A stretch of 45,915 bases of DNA from Desulfobacterales bacterium (GTDB lineage Bacteria; Desulfobacterota; Desulfobacteria; Desulfobacterales; JAFDCJ01): positions 1 through 45,915 of the forward strand of contig JASJCE010000016.1 in the NCBI GenBank assembly GCA_030066155.1. Direction: 5' to 3'. Made by a program: the position numbers and the translations under genes. The notes below the pieces were generated by a model. That model made no database searches and was not told where the DNA came from. It saw only the letters and a list, made by a program, of their open reading frames with translations. The number at the start of each line of letters is the position of its first letter. The first letter of the stretch is position 1. Positions 1 to 8,400 of this stretch are shown here, one piece after another.

Positions 1-33
1 ATGTCCTTTTGAAATTATTCAGTGCGAAATTTG

Positions 34-68
34 TCTTTTGCGTTTTTTGCGCCTTTTTGCGGCTATAT
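34..68. repeat. Recurring GCGCCTTTTTGCGG intergenic word, copy 1
   Basis: A T-rich word built on TTTTGCG and GCGCCTTTTTGCGGCTATA lies downstream of potD. Close relatives occur at 4904-4937 (opposite orientation) and 30130-30169. It codes for nothing visible. Confidence 0.6.
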
Positions 69-78
69 CAAAATTGTT

Positions 79-104
79 GGAGGTGCCACAAAATGCGCAC
101 CTCC
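79..104 (-). terminator. Second hairpin downstream of potD
   Basis: GGAGGTGC (79-86) pairs with GCACCTCC (97-104) around a 10-base loop. It lies past the main potD hairpin and may be a back-up terminator or part of the repeated intergenic material. There is no clear U tract, so termination is an inference. Confidence 0.4.
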
Positions 105-126
105 TCTAACCTAAAAAGAAATCCAC

Positions 127-167
127 ATATTTTCTCAGTTTCGTCCCAAACGAAACTGAGAAAATAT
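127..167 (-). terminator. potD terminator hairpin
   Basis: An 18-bp perfect stem (127-144 with 150-167, loop CCCAA) starts directly after the potD stop codon on the minus strand. The outer stem is A+T-rich and a T-rich run follows a few bases later. The position suggests it ends the pot operon transcript and protects its 3' end. Confidence 0.7.
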
Positions 168-1220
168 TTAGTGCGACTTGGCCCGGGTCCAGGCTTCATC
201 CATGATGCGGTTGTCCTTGCCCAGATCCTTCGTAAAGTAAAGCGTTTTCATGATTTCCGGCGGCGGCCACACGCCGGGGTTTTCCAGATCCGCTTTGTTC
301 AGATAGGGCCGCGCGGCGTCGTTGGGTGTCGCAAAGTGGTTGTAGTTGGTCAGAGATGCATTGACTTTGGGATCCAGAATCCAGTTGATCCATTTGTGGG
401 CCGCATCCGGATTGGGGGCTTTGGCCGGTATGCACATGGAATCGAGCCAGATTTCACTGCCCTCTTTGGGCACCACAAACCCTAAATTTTTTGGATCCTC
501 GGCAATGGCCTGGATGGCGTCGCCATTGTAAACAATTGCCGCGGTGGCGGCATTCGCCACAACATCATTCTTGCCGCCCACACCGCCTTTGAAGCCCAGG
601 CACGAGCCGCGCTTTTTGGTTTTGATCAGCAGCTCGGCAGCCGCCTTGAGTTCCTTGGGGTTAATGCTGTTAAAGTCATATCCCAGATACAACAGGGCGA
701 CCCCCATCATTTCCCGCACCGAATCGATCAGTGCAAACGGCCCCGGATCCTTTTGGGGATCGAATATGACGGACCAGCTCTGGGCGTCGGCCTCCTTGAT
801 GCGGTCTTTACGGTACATCAGGCCCACGGTGCCCCACTGCCAGCCGGCCGAGTATTTGTTGCCCGGATCGAAGGTGGTCTGCCTGAACTTCGGTCCCAGG
901 TTCTTCAGATTGGGAAGTTTGGAATGGTTCAGGGGCTGGATCAGTTTCAGATTGATCAGGCTGGGCATAATGTAGTCCGAGGGCACAATGATGTCATACT
1001 GGGAGACACCGCCTGCCTGGAGCTTAGCCATCATTTCCTCGTTGGATTCGTATAGATCCAGCCGAACTTTGATGCCGGTGGCCTTTTCAAAGTCCCTGGG
1101 CATGTTTTCCTCATCCATGTATTCCGACCAGATGAAGATCTTCAACTCGTCCGCTGCAGCGAGAGCGCTACCGCCAATCACGATGGACAACACCAGTAAC
1201 AATAACGTTAGGCGCTTCAT
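168..1220 (-). CDS. potD: Spermidine/putrescine-binding periplasmic protein PotD
   Basis: This is the extracytoplasmic binding protein of the polyamine ABC transporter: it captures a polyamine and delivers it to PotBC. The 350-residue product starts with a typical signal peptide (MKRLTLLLLVLSIVIGGSALAAA) and continues as a family-1 solute-binding protein (LKIFIWSEYMDEENMPRDF, then YDIIVPSDYIM). The start at 1220 is chosen over an in-frame ATG 38 codons upstream because GGAGGAG stands just before it and the signal peptide begins there; the upstream codons translate intergenic heptamer repeats. It is the last gene of potABCD and is separated from potC by 124 bases holding two heptamer tracts. 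Whether the ligand is putrescine, spermidine or another amine cannot be read from the sequence. Confidence 0.93.
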   Translation of the reverse strand: MKRLTLLLLVLSIVIGGSALAAADELKIFIWSEYMDEENMPRDFEKATGIKVRLDLYESNEEMMAKLQAGGVSQYDIIVPSDYIMPSLINLKLIQPLNHSKLPNLKNLGPKFRQTTFDPGNKYSAGWQWGTVGLMYRKDRIKEADAQSWSVIFDPQKDPGPFALIDSVREMMGVALLYLGYDFNSINPKELKAAAELLIKTKKRGSCLGFKGGVGGKNDVVANAATAAIVYNGDAIQAIAEDPKNLGFVVPKEGSEIWLDSMCIPAKAPNPDAAHKWINWILDPKVNASLTNYNHFATPNDAARPYLNKADLENPGVWPPPEIMKTLYFTKDLGKDNRIMDEAWTRAKSH

Positions 1221-1241
1221 TTTCTCCTCCTTTTTATGCAA

Positions 1242-1269
1242 TTGTTTGTTGTTTGTTGTATGTTGTTTG
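1242..1269. repeat. Heptamer tract, consensus TTGTTTG, 4 units
   Basis: Four tandem 7-base units lie between potC and potD, just upstream of the potD ribosome binding site. The third unit differs at one base. Confidence 0.75.
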
Positions 1270-1309
1270 CAGTCAATTACGATCATGTATATTTTAGAAT
1301 TCTTCATCC

Positions 1310-1337
1310 ACAACTGACAACTTACAACGTACAACTC
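1310..1337. repeat. Heptamer tract, consensus ACAACTN, 4 units
   Basis: Four tandem 7-base units lie in the potC-potD gap, beginning 8 bases after the potC stop on the transcribed strand. They differ at the last two positions. Confidence 0.7.
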
Positions 1338-1344
1338 ACTTCAT

Positions 1345-2133
1345 TTATTTCCGCGTAAATCGCTCCATCCCGATAATCATCACCACCGTAATGAGGACGA
1401 CTAAAGTGGACAACGCATGGATCTGGGGCGTGACGCCCCGCCGGACGGCGGCAAATATGAACAGCGGCAGGGTAACCGAGTCCGGACCAGCCGTAAAAAA
1501 ACTGATCACAAAGTCATCCAGGGAAAGGGTAAACGCCAGCATGGCGCCGGCCACAATTCCCGGGAGCAACAGCGGTAATGTCACCCGCCACAACAAATAA
1601 GGGGTGCTGGCAAACAGGTCCCGGGCGGCCTCCTCCACATCCCGGCCGATGGTCACCAGACGACTGCGAACCACCAGGGCCACGAAGGATATCTGAAACG
1701 TGATGTGCCCGATGATCATGTTGAACAGCCCGGGCTCGAATAAAGAGGACAAGCCCCGCAACAGTCCGAATGCCACCACCAGGGCCGCTGCCAGAATGAT
1801 ATCGGGAATCACCACCGGAATGTGCAGCACCAGGTCCAGAAACGTATTGGTCCTGCGGCTCCAGGGAAACCGATCCATACCGATGGCCAGGATTGTTCCC
1901 AGAACGGTCGCCATAAGGGTGGAAACCACTGCCAGAACCAGCGTATTCCAGGCCGCTTCCAGAATAAATTCGTTCTGAAGGAGTTTGAGGTACCAGTCCA
2001 GGGTAAAGCCTTTCCAGACCAATCCGTAACGGGTGGCGTTAACGGAAAACACGGCCACGGCAACCAGGGGCAGATACAGAAATCCCATGGTAAAAACGGC
2101 CGTCGCGCTTATCAAAGGATGGGATCTTCTCAT
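1345..2133 (-). CDS. potC: Spermidine/putrescine ABC transporter permease PotC
   Basis: This is one of the two inner-membrane permease subunits of the polyamine importer. The 262-residue protein has about six hydrophobic segments and the binding-protein-dependent permease (EAA) loop EEAARDLFASTPYLLWRVTL, which contacts the PotA ATPase. The start at 2133 gives MRRSHPLISATAV and overlaps the potB stop by four bases (ATGA), the usual sign of translational coupling. Open frame continues upstream inside potB, but those codons are the potB sequence read out of frame and were excluded. The length is normal for PotC. Confidence 0.93.
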   Translation of the reverse strand: MRRSHPLISATAVFTMGFLYLPLVAVAVFSVNATRYGLVWKGFTLDWYLKLLQNEFILEAAWNTLVLAVVSTLMATVLGTILAIGMDRFPWSRRTNTFLDLVLHIPVVIPDIILAAALVVAFGLLRGLSSLFEPGLFNMIIGHITFQISFVALVVRSRLVTIGRDVEEAARDLFASTPYLLWRVTLPLLLPGIVAGAMLAFTLSLDDFVISFFTAGPDSVTLPLFIFAAVRRGVTPQIHALSTLVVLITVVMIIGMERFTRK

Positions 2134-3035
2134 ATGTATTCGATGTCCTTGCTTCGGCGGCGATAGAGCTGCAGGCTGATCATCGTCAGAACCATCAATC
2201 CCATGCTGATCGCGGCGCCGAACGGCCAATCCCGGCTGGTACCGAACTGCTGCTGAATCAGGTTGCCGACCAGCATATATTTGGCGCCGCCGAGCAGATC
2301 CGGCACGACAAACATCCCCATGGCGGGAACGAATGTCAGGATGACACCAACCGATAAACCCGGCAGGGTCTGGGGTAAAATGGCCTGGGTAAACACCCGG
2401 ATTTTCGAAGCATAGAGGTCCTGGGCGGCTTCCACCAGCGACCAGTCCAGACGCTCGACGCTGGAATACAGCGGCAGTGCGACAAACGGGAGAAACATGG
2501 AAACCATGCCCAGGTAAACGGCAAACGCATTCGGATACAGGGGGTTGCCGGCCGGAATCAATCCCATGTAAGACGCTAATTTGGCGAACGGCATTTCCGG
2601 GGCCAGAATCAGAAACCAGGCGTAGGTGCGAATCACCATATTCGTCCAGAACGGTATAATGACCAGGGTCAACCACAGGTAGCGTGACCGCTCGGGACGG
2701 GCACAGATGAAAAATGCCAGGGGATAGGAAAGCGCCACCGACATGGCGGTGGTTACGAATGCGACCCAGACGGAGCGCAATACGATGACGATATAGTCGG
2801 CTGTCCATCCAAACAGGCTGAATCCTGCCAGACGTTTGTAGTTTTCGACGGTAAATATCCATTCCAGCTGGCCGTACGCGCCACGGCTGGCGAAGCTGAC
2901 CACAATCAACACCAGACCGGGAAGCACCAGGAACACCATCAGCCACAACATGCCGCCCCCCAGAAAATACAGACCGCGTTTGGTCAGATTCTGTTGGGTG
3001 GTTAATTCACCGTACCAGATCAGCAGCTTATTCAT
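2130..3035 (-). CDS. potB: Spermidine/putrescine ABC transporter permease PotB
   Basis: This is the second inner-membrane permease subunit of the polyamine importer, 301 residues with about six membrane segments. The EAA loop is VEAAQDLYASKIRVFTQAIL followed by PQTLPGL. The N-terminal cytoplasmic stretch (about 25 residues) precedes the first membrane segment GGGMLWLMVFLVLPGLVLIV. The start overlaps the potA stop by eight bases and the end overlaps the potC start by four, so potA, potB and potC are read as one coupled unit. Confidence 0.93.
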   Translation of the reverse strand: MNKLLIWYGELTTQQNLTKRGLYFLGGGMLWLMVFLVLPGLVLIVVSFASRGAYGQLEWIFTVENYKRLAGFSLFGWTADYIVIVLRSVWVAFVTTAMSVALSYPLAFFICARPERSRYLWLTLVIIPFWTNMVIRTYAWFLILAPEMPFAKLASYMGLIPAGNPLYPNAFAVYLGMVSMFLPFVALPLYSSVERLDWSLVEAAQDLYASKIRVFTQAILPQTLPGLSVGVILTFVPAMGMFVVPDLLGGAKYMLVGNLIQQQFGTSRDWPFGAAISMGLMVLTMISLQLYRRRSKDIEYI

Positions 3036-4068
3036 CCAGGATCACCAGCCCTTCCTCCGGGAGTTCCAGCCAGACTTCATCATCCACCTCAAAGTCGCGT
3101 TGGGCCGGTGTCCGCACCCGCAGCGGTCCCGGCTCGAGCCAGAGGTCGACATTGGTTCCCCGATAAATAGCTTCGGTCACCTTGGCTTTAATGCCGTTTT
3201 TTTCCGGTTGCCCCTCGGCAATTCGTATTCGCTCGGGGCGAATGGCCACCGTTCCCTGGTTCCATTCCGGGGTTGCGGTCAGATTAATAAATCCCATCTC
3301 GGTATCGATGCCGCCGGCTCCTTTACGTCCCGCTATCAGGTTGGCGGCACCTAAAAATTCAGCCACGAACCGGGTTTGGGGCTGCTCGTAAACTTCTTTG
3401 GGGGTGCCGAACTGAATAATTTTTCCGTCGCTCATGACGGCAATCCGATCAGATACCACTAAAGCCTCAGCCTGATCGTGGGTGACCAGAATAAAGGTCT
3501 GGCCAAGTTTGCGCTGCAGTCGCCGCAACTCCACCTGAACCTGGGCTCTCAACCTCGCATCCAGCGCAGACATGGGCTCATCCAGCAACAAAACCTCGGG
3601 CTCATTTACCAGGGCCCGGGCCAGGGCCACCCGCTGCTGCTGGCCGCCGGAAAGCTGATGGGGAAAACGACTGCTCATTTCTTCCAGTCCCAGCATTTCC
3701 AGACGCCGGTCAACGCGGGTTTGAACTTCATTTTGGGGAAATTTGCGCGAACGCAGCCCGAAGGCCACATTCTCAAAAATGCTGAGGTGGGGGAATAAGG
3801 CGTAGCTCTGAAATACCGTATTAACCTGCCTTTTGGTGGCCGGGAGCGATGTAATATCCTCACCGCCCAAAATCACCTGACCGGAATCCGGCAATTCCAG
3901 TCCGGCGACAATCCGCAGCAGCGTGGTCTTGCCGCAGCCGGAAGGGCCCAGCAGGGTAAAAAATTCCCCCTCCCGGACTTTCAGGGAGACATTCACCAGA
4001 GCCTTGACATCCGCGTAATTTTTATCGACATTAACAACAGACAGGCCCTTCTCACTATCAGCACTCAT
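3028..4068 (-). CDS. potA: Spermidine/putrescine ABC transporter ATPase PotA
   Basis: This is the cytoplasmic ATPase that drives polyamine import. The 346-residue protein has Walker A GPSGCGKT (41-48), Q-loop FQSYALFPH, signature LSGGQQQR (139-146), Walker B LLLDEP (160-165) and the H-loop VTHDQAEAL. The C-terminal third (from about 240) is the TOBE domain typical of PotA/MalK-type ATPases, where regulation is often placed. A GGGGT stretch before the ATG is a modest ribosome binding site. The gene opens the potABCD unit. The 242 bases upstream, before the ferredoxin gene, hold three heptamer tracts and no convincing terminator, so co-transcription with the ferredoxin and AOR genes is possible but not shown. 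Confidence 0.94.
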   Translation of the reverse strand: MSADSEKGLSVVNVDKNYADVKALVNVSLKVREGEFFTLLGPSGCGKTTLLRIVAGLELPDSGQVILGGEDITSLPATKRQVNTVFQSYALFPHLSIFENVAFGLRSRKFPQNEVQTRVDRRLEMLGLEEMSSRFPHQLSGGQQQRVALARALVNEPEVLLLDEPMSALDARLRAQVQVELRRLQRKLGQTFILVTHDQAEALVVSDRIAVMSDGKIIQFGTPKEVYEQPQTRFVAEFLGAANLIAGRKGAGGIDTEMGFINLTATPEWNQGTVAIRPERIRIAEGQPEKNGIKAKVTEAIYRGTNVDLWLEPGPLRVRTPAQRDFEVDDEVWLELPEEGLVILDE

Positions 4069-4116
4069 AAACGTTACCCCACAGACGTCGGAATCGCTGT
4101 TACCAGACCAGCCACT

Positions 4117-4151
4117 CGATTTTGGATTGCGGATTGCGGATTTTGGATTGA
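4117..4151. repeat. Heptamer tract, consensus GGATTNN, 5 units
   Basis: Five tandem 7-base units (GGATTGC and GGATTTT variants) lie in the gap between potA and the ferredoxin gene. Confidence 0.8.
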
Positions 4152-4176
4152 AAAAACTAGAATCATGACCAAGTTA

Positions 4177-4240
4177 TAAAGCGAACCGCATAATATCGAA
4201 TATCGAACTGCAGAATGTCGAAGGGTGGATTCGCTCCGCT
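4177..4240 (+). repeat. Shared intergenic word AAAGCGAACCGCA..., copy 1
   Basis: This 64-base stretch (AAAGCGAACCGCA, heptamers of ATCGAAN, then GTCGAAGG(G/A)TGGA(T/A)TCGCT) recurs in opposite orientation at 28995-29053 with most positions conserved. It contains the heptamer tract at 4188-4222. Confidence 0.65.
4188..4222. repeat. Heptamer tract, consensus ATCGAAN, 5 units
   Basis: Five consecutive 7-base units, two near-identical (ATCGAAT, ATCGAAC) and three diverged, sit upstream of potA. Confidence 0.65.
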
Positions 4241-4279
4241 TAGTCATTTTTATAGAAAATTGGTAAAATACCTCAAGTC

Positions 4280-4307
4280 GACATTCGTCACTCGTCATTC
4301 GCCATTC
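4280..4307. repeat. Heptamer tract, consensus GTCATTC, 4 units
   Basis: Four 7-base units (GACATTC, GTCACTC, GTCATTC, GCCATTC) end a few bases from the ferredoxin stop codon. Confidence 0.75.
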
Positions 4308-4310
4308 CGA

Positions 4311-4856
4311 TCATCCCATATAATGAACGGTTCGCGGCACCCTGACCGCATCCTCGCGTATGTTCTCGGCTAACCGGTTGCGTTTTTCAGCGGGCGACCC
4401 TTTGCTGATGCGCTGCTTCATCTGGGCTCCCCGCAGCTTCCGTAAAATGCTGTCCGGTTCCTTGAACACCAGCGCACCGAATTCACATTCCGATACACAG
4501 GCAGGTGTGCCGCCGCACAGATCACATTTAAACGCCAGGCCGGAATCATATTGCTCGATCATGCCGTAAGGGCAGGCGGCCACACAATCGCCGCAGCCGT
4601 CACACTTGTCGGCATCCACCACTACCACACCCCGTTCGTTTTTAAAGATGGCCTGCTCCGGACAGGCCTCCATACAATCCGGTTTAGGGCATTGAAAACA
4701 AATGCTGGGCACGGAGTAGCCATTCAGGGGGAAGTTGTTGATCTGAACTCGGGCCTTGGCCGGCATAAACATGCCCTCCTTGACCGCCGAACAGGCGTAC
4801 GTGCAGCGATTGCAGCCCGTGCAGCGATTCGGAATGGCCAACAGGTGCTTTTCCAT
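4311..4856 (-). CDS. Four-cluster [4Fe-4S] ferredoxin, probable AOR electron acceptor
   Basis: This is a cytoplasmic electron carrier of the HycB/CooF/AOR-partner kind. The 181-residue protein holds 16 cysteines in four groups: C12-C15-C18-C22, C53-C56-C61-C65, C85-C88-C91-C95 and C111-C114-C120-C124, enough for four [4Fe-4S] clusters. There is no signal peptide. It lies on the same strand as, and downstream of, the aminotransferase-AOR fusion, although a 605-base repeat-rich gap separates them. In many bacteria tungsten AORs are encoded beside such a small polyferredoxin, which takes the electrons released by aldehyde oxidation; that partner role is inferred here. A basic C-terminal tail (about 140-181) has no assigned role. 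Confidence 0.88.
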   Translation of the reverse strand: MEKHLLAIPNRCTGCNRCTYACSAVKEGMFMPAKARVQINNFPLNGYSVPSICFQCPKPDCMEACPEQAIFKNERGVVVVDADKCDGCGDCVAACPYGMIEQYDSGLAFKCDLCGGTPACVSECEFGALVFKEPDSILRKLRGAQMKQRISKGSPAEKRNRLAENIREDAVRVPRTVHYMG

Positions 4857-4903
4857 TATTCCTCCGCTTTTCTAATTTTCAAAAGATTGAACGTTCAACA
4901 TCG

Positions 4904-4937
4904 ATATAGCCGCAAAAAGGCGCAAAAAGCGCAAAAG
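4904..4937. repeat. Recurring CGCAAAAAGGCGC intergenic word, copy 2
   Basis: The sequence TATAGCCGCAAAAAGGCGC continues as AAAAAGCGCAAAAG. It is the reverse complement form of the words at 34-68 and 30130-30169. Confidence 0.6.
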
Positions 4938-5189
4938 TAAATCTACAATATAGATAATTTCAATGGGTTATGAAATCGAACGGCCAATGTTCAAAGTCCA
5001 ACGTCGAATAATGTATTCCATTGATTTTAAATTGAAAAACATGCAGTGCCAGTGTGCCCCGACAAGTATACCCTTGAAAATTCTACTCGGCGGCCCTTCA
5101 CCAAGCTTGGCGAAAGCACGTAGAAGTGAGCACGCCGCGGGCTGCAATTCGTTCGTCAAATAAAATCGATTAAGCGCAGCGTCATCCAC

Positions 5190-5231
5190 ATTGGACGTTC
5201 GACGTTGAATGTTGGACGTTGGACGTTCGTC
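5190..5231. repeat. Heptamer tract, consensus GTTGGAC, 6 units
   Basis: Six consecutive 7-base units (GTTGGAC twice, with GTTCGAC, GTTGAAT, GTTCGTC and ATTGGAC) abut the hairpin core that begins at 5231. Confidence 0.85.
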
Positions 5232-5290
5232 AGTTTCTTTTTCGATCAGACTGGCCGATTTTTGGCCAGAGGCGCCGCTCTTATGAAACT
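5231..5290 (-). repeat. Hairpin core CTGGCC-loop-GGCCAG, third copy
   Basis: Read on the minus strand this is GTTTCATAAGAGCGGCGCC, then CTGGCC-AAAAATC-GGCCAG and a GTCTGATC segment. It is bounded by AGTTTC (5232-5237) and GAAACT (5285-5290), which are inverted copies of each other. The same core starts the longer elements at 17411 and 43961. Confidence 0.7.
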
Positions 5291-5402
5291 CCATTCAGTT
5301 GCTTGTACCGAACAATGTCAATCGCGGTTACAAACCGCTCCCACGATCTAAATCGCACTCCAGAACCGCAGAATCTACCCGAATCGGACATGTGTCGAGA
5401 GA

Positions 5403-5437
5403 CTGAAACCCGAAACCTGAAACCTGAAACCTTCTTC
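5403..5437. repeat. Heptamer tract, consensus CTGAAAC, 5 units
   Basis: Four near-identical 7-base units and one diverged unit (CTTCTTC) lie just downstream of the AOR-fusion stop codon. Confidence 0.8.
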
Positions 5438-5461
5438 TCCCTGAAACCTTCTTTTCACCAT

Positions 5462-8400
5462 TCAGATTCCCTGCAAACCCAGCTCGTTCAATTTCTCGTC
5501 GCCGGGTATTCCATCAGCTCCCCACCCCCGCAGATGATAATAGAGCGACTTCATCTCTTCCAAATTATCTTCGCCCAATACCCGACCATCGTGGGGCCCA
5601 TTTTTTAGTGCCTGACGGGTAATTTTTGCGGATAGGGCATCATCTCGAGCGCTGATTCCTGCTTTCAGGTTGAATATCCGATTCAGATTCCAGATACGCT
5701 CGCCGACTCTGTCAAGGTCTTTGGCCGAAATCTGGCGCCCCAATCCGGCAGTCAGCAGGTCCGCCATAATCGCCGTATCCACCGATCCCCAGAAGTCACA
5801 AAAACACATCGACCACTTGGCGGCATTTGCGTTTTGCTGATCGATCACATCCTGGGTCAGGGACTTCAGTTTAAACGGATCTTCCGCGAATATCGGAAAT
5901 GCACGCAGGTGGCAGGCGCCCCGCTCGCTGGTGGCATACGCCAATCCCATGCCGTAACTGCCCCGGGGATCATAAGCCGGCATTTCCAGCCCCTTGGCGT
6001 GGGCGGCCTCGTCATCGGCATTGTATTTAGCAGCCAATTTGGCGGCGCCCAGAGCCAGGTCTTTGCCCCGTTCCGTGCTCAAAGCGGCAATTTCGGTGAT
6101 CACATCGAGATAAGCTCGCGCGTCGCCGAAACTCAGCCCATAATCTCGTATCTGATCCTCGCTCATCTGCATCGCCAGTCCGATAGTGGCCCCGGTCGAC
6201 ATGGTATCCAGCCCCAGATCATCGCACAGGCGGTTGAATCGCATGACCTGCTCCAGGTCGTTAATCTCACAATTCGATCCTCCCAGACAGAGGGTTTCGT
6301 ATTCCGGTCCCTCCATCTGCACGCCGTTCAGTGAGGTAAAATTACCGCAGCCCAGCGGACAGGATGCGCACGCCCGATCTCCAATTTTGACCGCTTGAAT
6401 CGCTTCGGAATCCAAATTTTGGCGTCGCGGATTGACGCCGTCACGATAATTCCGCGTCGGGTGAATTCCCATTTCATTGGTGACATCGATCAGCATCGGA
6501 GTACCGTCGTATTTGGCCCACAGGTTATCGTCGGTAAACAAATTATCCGCCTGGTGACCGGACAACTTCTCCCAGAAAACGCCCATGTCCGCTACTTGAA
6601 CACCGCCGGTGCCTTTGCAGGCAATCGCCTTTAAATTTTTGGCACCGAAAAGGGCACCTGCTCCGCCGCGTCCCATCTGTCGGTAAGATTCAGAGCCGAT
6701 GCAGGCATACGTCACCCGATTTTCGCCGGCCGGACCGATGGCAAGGCTTTTGGTGCCCGGTCCCATCTCTTGAGCCAGCCACTCCTCGGTTGCGAATATG
6801 CCCTGGCCCCATATATTACCGGCATCCACGATGCGGATGTGGTCGTCTTCGATACGCAGATAGACCGGCCGATCAGCCCGGCCGGTGATGACGATGCCGT
6901 CAAATCCGGCAAATTTGAGCTCCGGTCCGAAAGCGCCGCCGACATTGGATTCGAAAATGGTGCCGGTGTGCGGTGACTTGGAAACGAGGCACAAACGCGA
7001 AGCGGTGGGTGCCAGGGTACCGCACAGGGGTCCGGTCATAATAACGATTGGGTTTTCGGCTGACAACGGATCGACTTTGGGGTCGGCAAGGTGATAGAAA
7101 TACCGGGTCGCCAGTCCCCAGCCGCCGATGTAGTCTTTTAGCCACTCCTGCCGGATTGGTTTGGGCTCGATCCGGCGGGTCGTCAGGTCGACATGCAAGA
7201 CCTGCCCGGCGTACAGATTCAGCGGCACCGGACGACGCGGCACTTCGATGGTTTTAAAGACATCCTCGAGACGATTCAACACTTCATCCAACAGCGTCTG
7301 AGGGACATTCAGGGCCGGTTCAAAGCGAATCGTGCGGGCGTTGGTCAGGGTGCCGGCGGTCAGAACGCCCCGTGAAAATAATCCGGCGGCCACTTTGTAA
7401 CCAATGCCGTCGGTCGGAAATTCCATGCCGATCAGCAGGCCCAGACCCCGAGCTTTGGCCAGTACGCCGGGATAGCGGTCCTGCAGTTGCCGTAACTGAC
7501 TTAGCACATATTCGCCCTTGGCTTTGGCCTGGCCAGCCAGGTCTTCTTCGAGCAAGACGGTGATTGCCGCAAGGGCTGCCGAGCAGGCCAGGGGGTTGCC
7601 GCCAGTGGTGGTCGTATGCATAAACGGGTTGGGTTCCATGCATTGCCAGACTTCAGGAGTTGAGAAGAAAGCCGACATGGGCACCACACCACCTCCCAGT
7701 GCTTTTCCCAGACAGAGGATATCAGGCGTCACATTCCAATGGTCGACGCCAAAAATCTCACCGGTTCGACCCATTCCGGTCTGAACTTCATCCGCTATGA
7801 GCAACACGTTGTAATGGTTGCAAATTTCTCGCAGCCGGGGCCAGTATTCAGCCGGCGGAACCACGGCACCAGCTTCACCCTGAACCGGCTCTGCCACCAC
7901 AGCGGCGATATCGTCTCCGACCGCCTTGGCTGAAGCCAGGGCTTGCTCTACAGCATCGGCATTTCCGAACGGGACATGCCGAACTCCCTCCAGAAGGGGC
8001 AACAACGGCTCTCGAAACATTTTCTTGCCCATCAGCGACAGCGATCCCAGGGTCTTGCCGTGAAACGCCTTCAACATGGCAATAAATCCCTTGCGCCCCG
8101 TGTAGAGCTTGGCCAGTTTCATGGCCCCTTCGACGGCCTCAGTGCCCGAGTTGGCAAAAAATCCGTACTGTATTTTTCCCGGGGTCAAGAGGGCGAGGAT
8201 CCGCGCTAATTGTGCCCGCAGCGGATCGAGCATCTCCTGGCTGTACTGGGGTGATCGATCCAGCTGCGCTTTGACCGCAGCCACAATTCTGGGATGGCGG
8301 ATGCCATAGGAATATAGCCCGAAGCCCCCGAGCAGATCGAGATATTCACGGTCCAGCGCATCCTTCAGGACCGATCCTTCGCCGGTCCATTCGGTCACGG

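Larger units (their letters stand above)
4857..5461. other. Repeat-rich gap between the ferredoxin and AOR genes
   Basis: No gene is visible in these 605 bases. They hold a copy of the CGCAAAAAGGCGC word (4904-4937), two good heptamer tracts (5190-5231, 5403-5437), a weaker 7-base pattern near 4985-5010, and a hairpin core related to the palindromic element upstream of glgB (5231-5290). Open frames crossing it consist of these repeats. Confidence 0.75.

Noticed and set aside
9-485. Long plus-strand open frame at the window start
   Set aside because: It runs antisense through potD and the intergenic hairpins, shows no family pattern and is a shadow of the pot operon.
2134-2946. N-terminal extension of PotC reaching far into potB
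   Set aside because: The extra 270 codons are potB read in another frame; the ATGA overlap at 2130-2133 gives a normal PotC start.
5219-5608. Plus-strand open frame beside the AOR fusion
   Set aside because: It translates heptamer tracts and the repeated hairpin core and then the AOR antisense strand; no independent gene.
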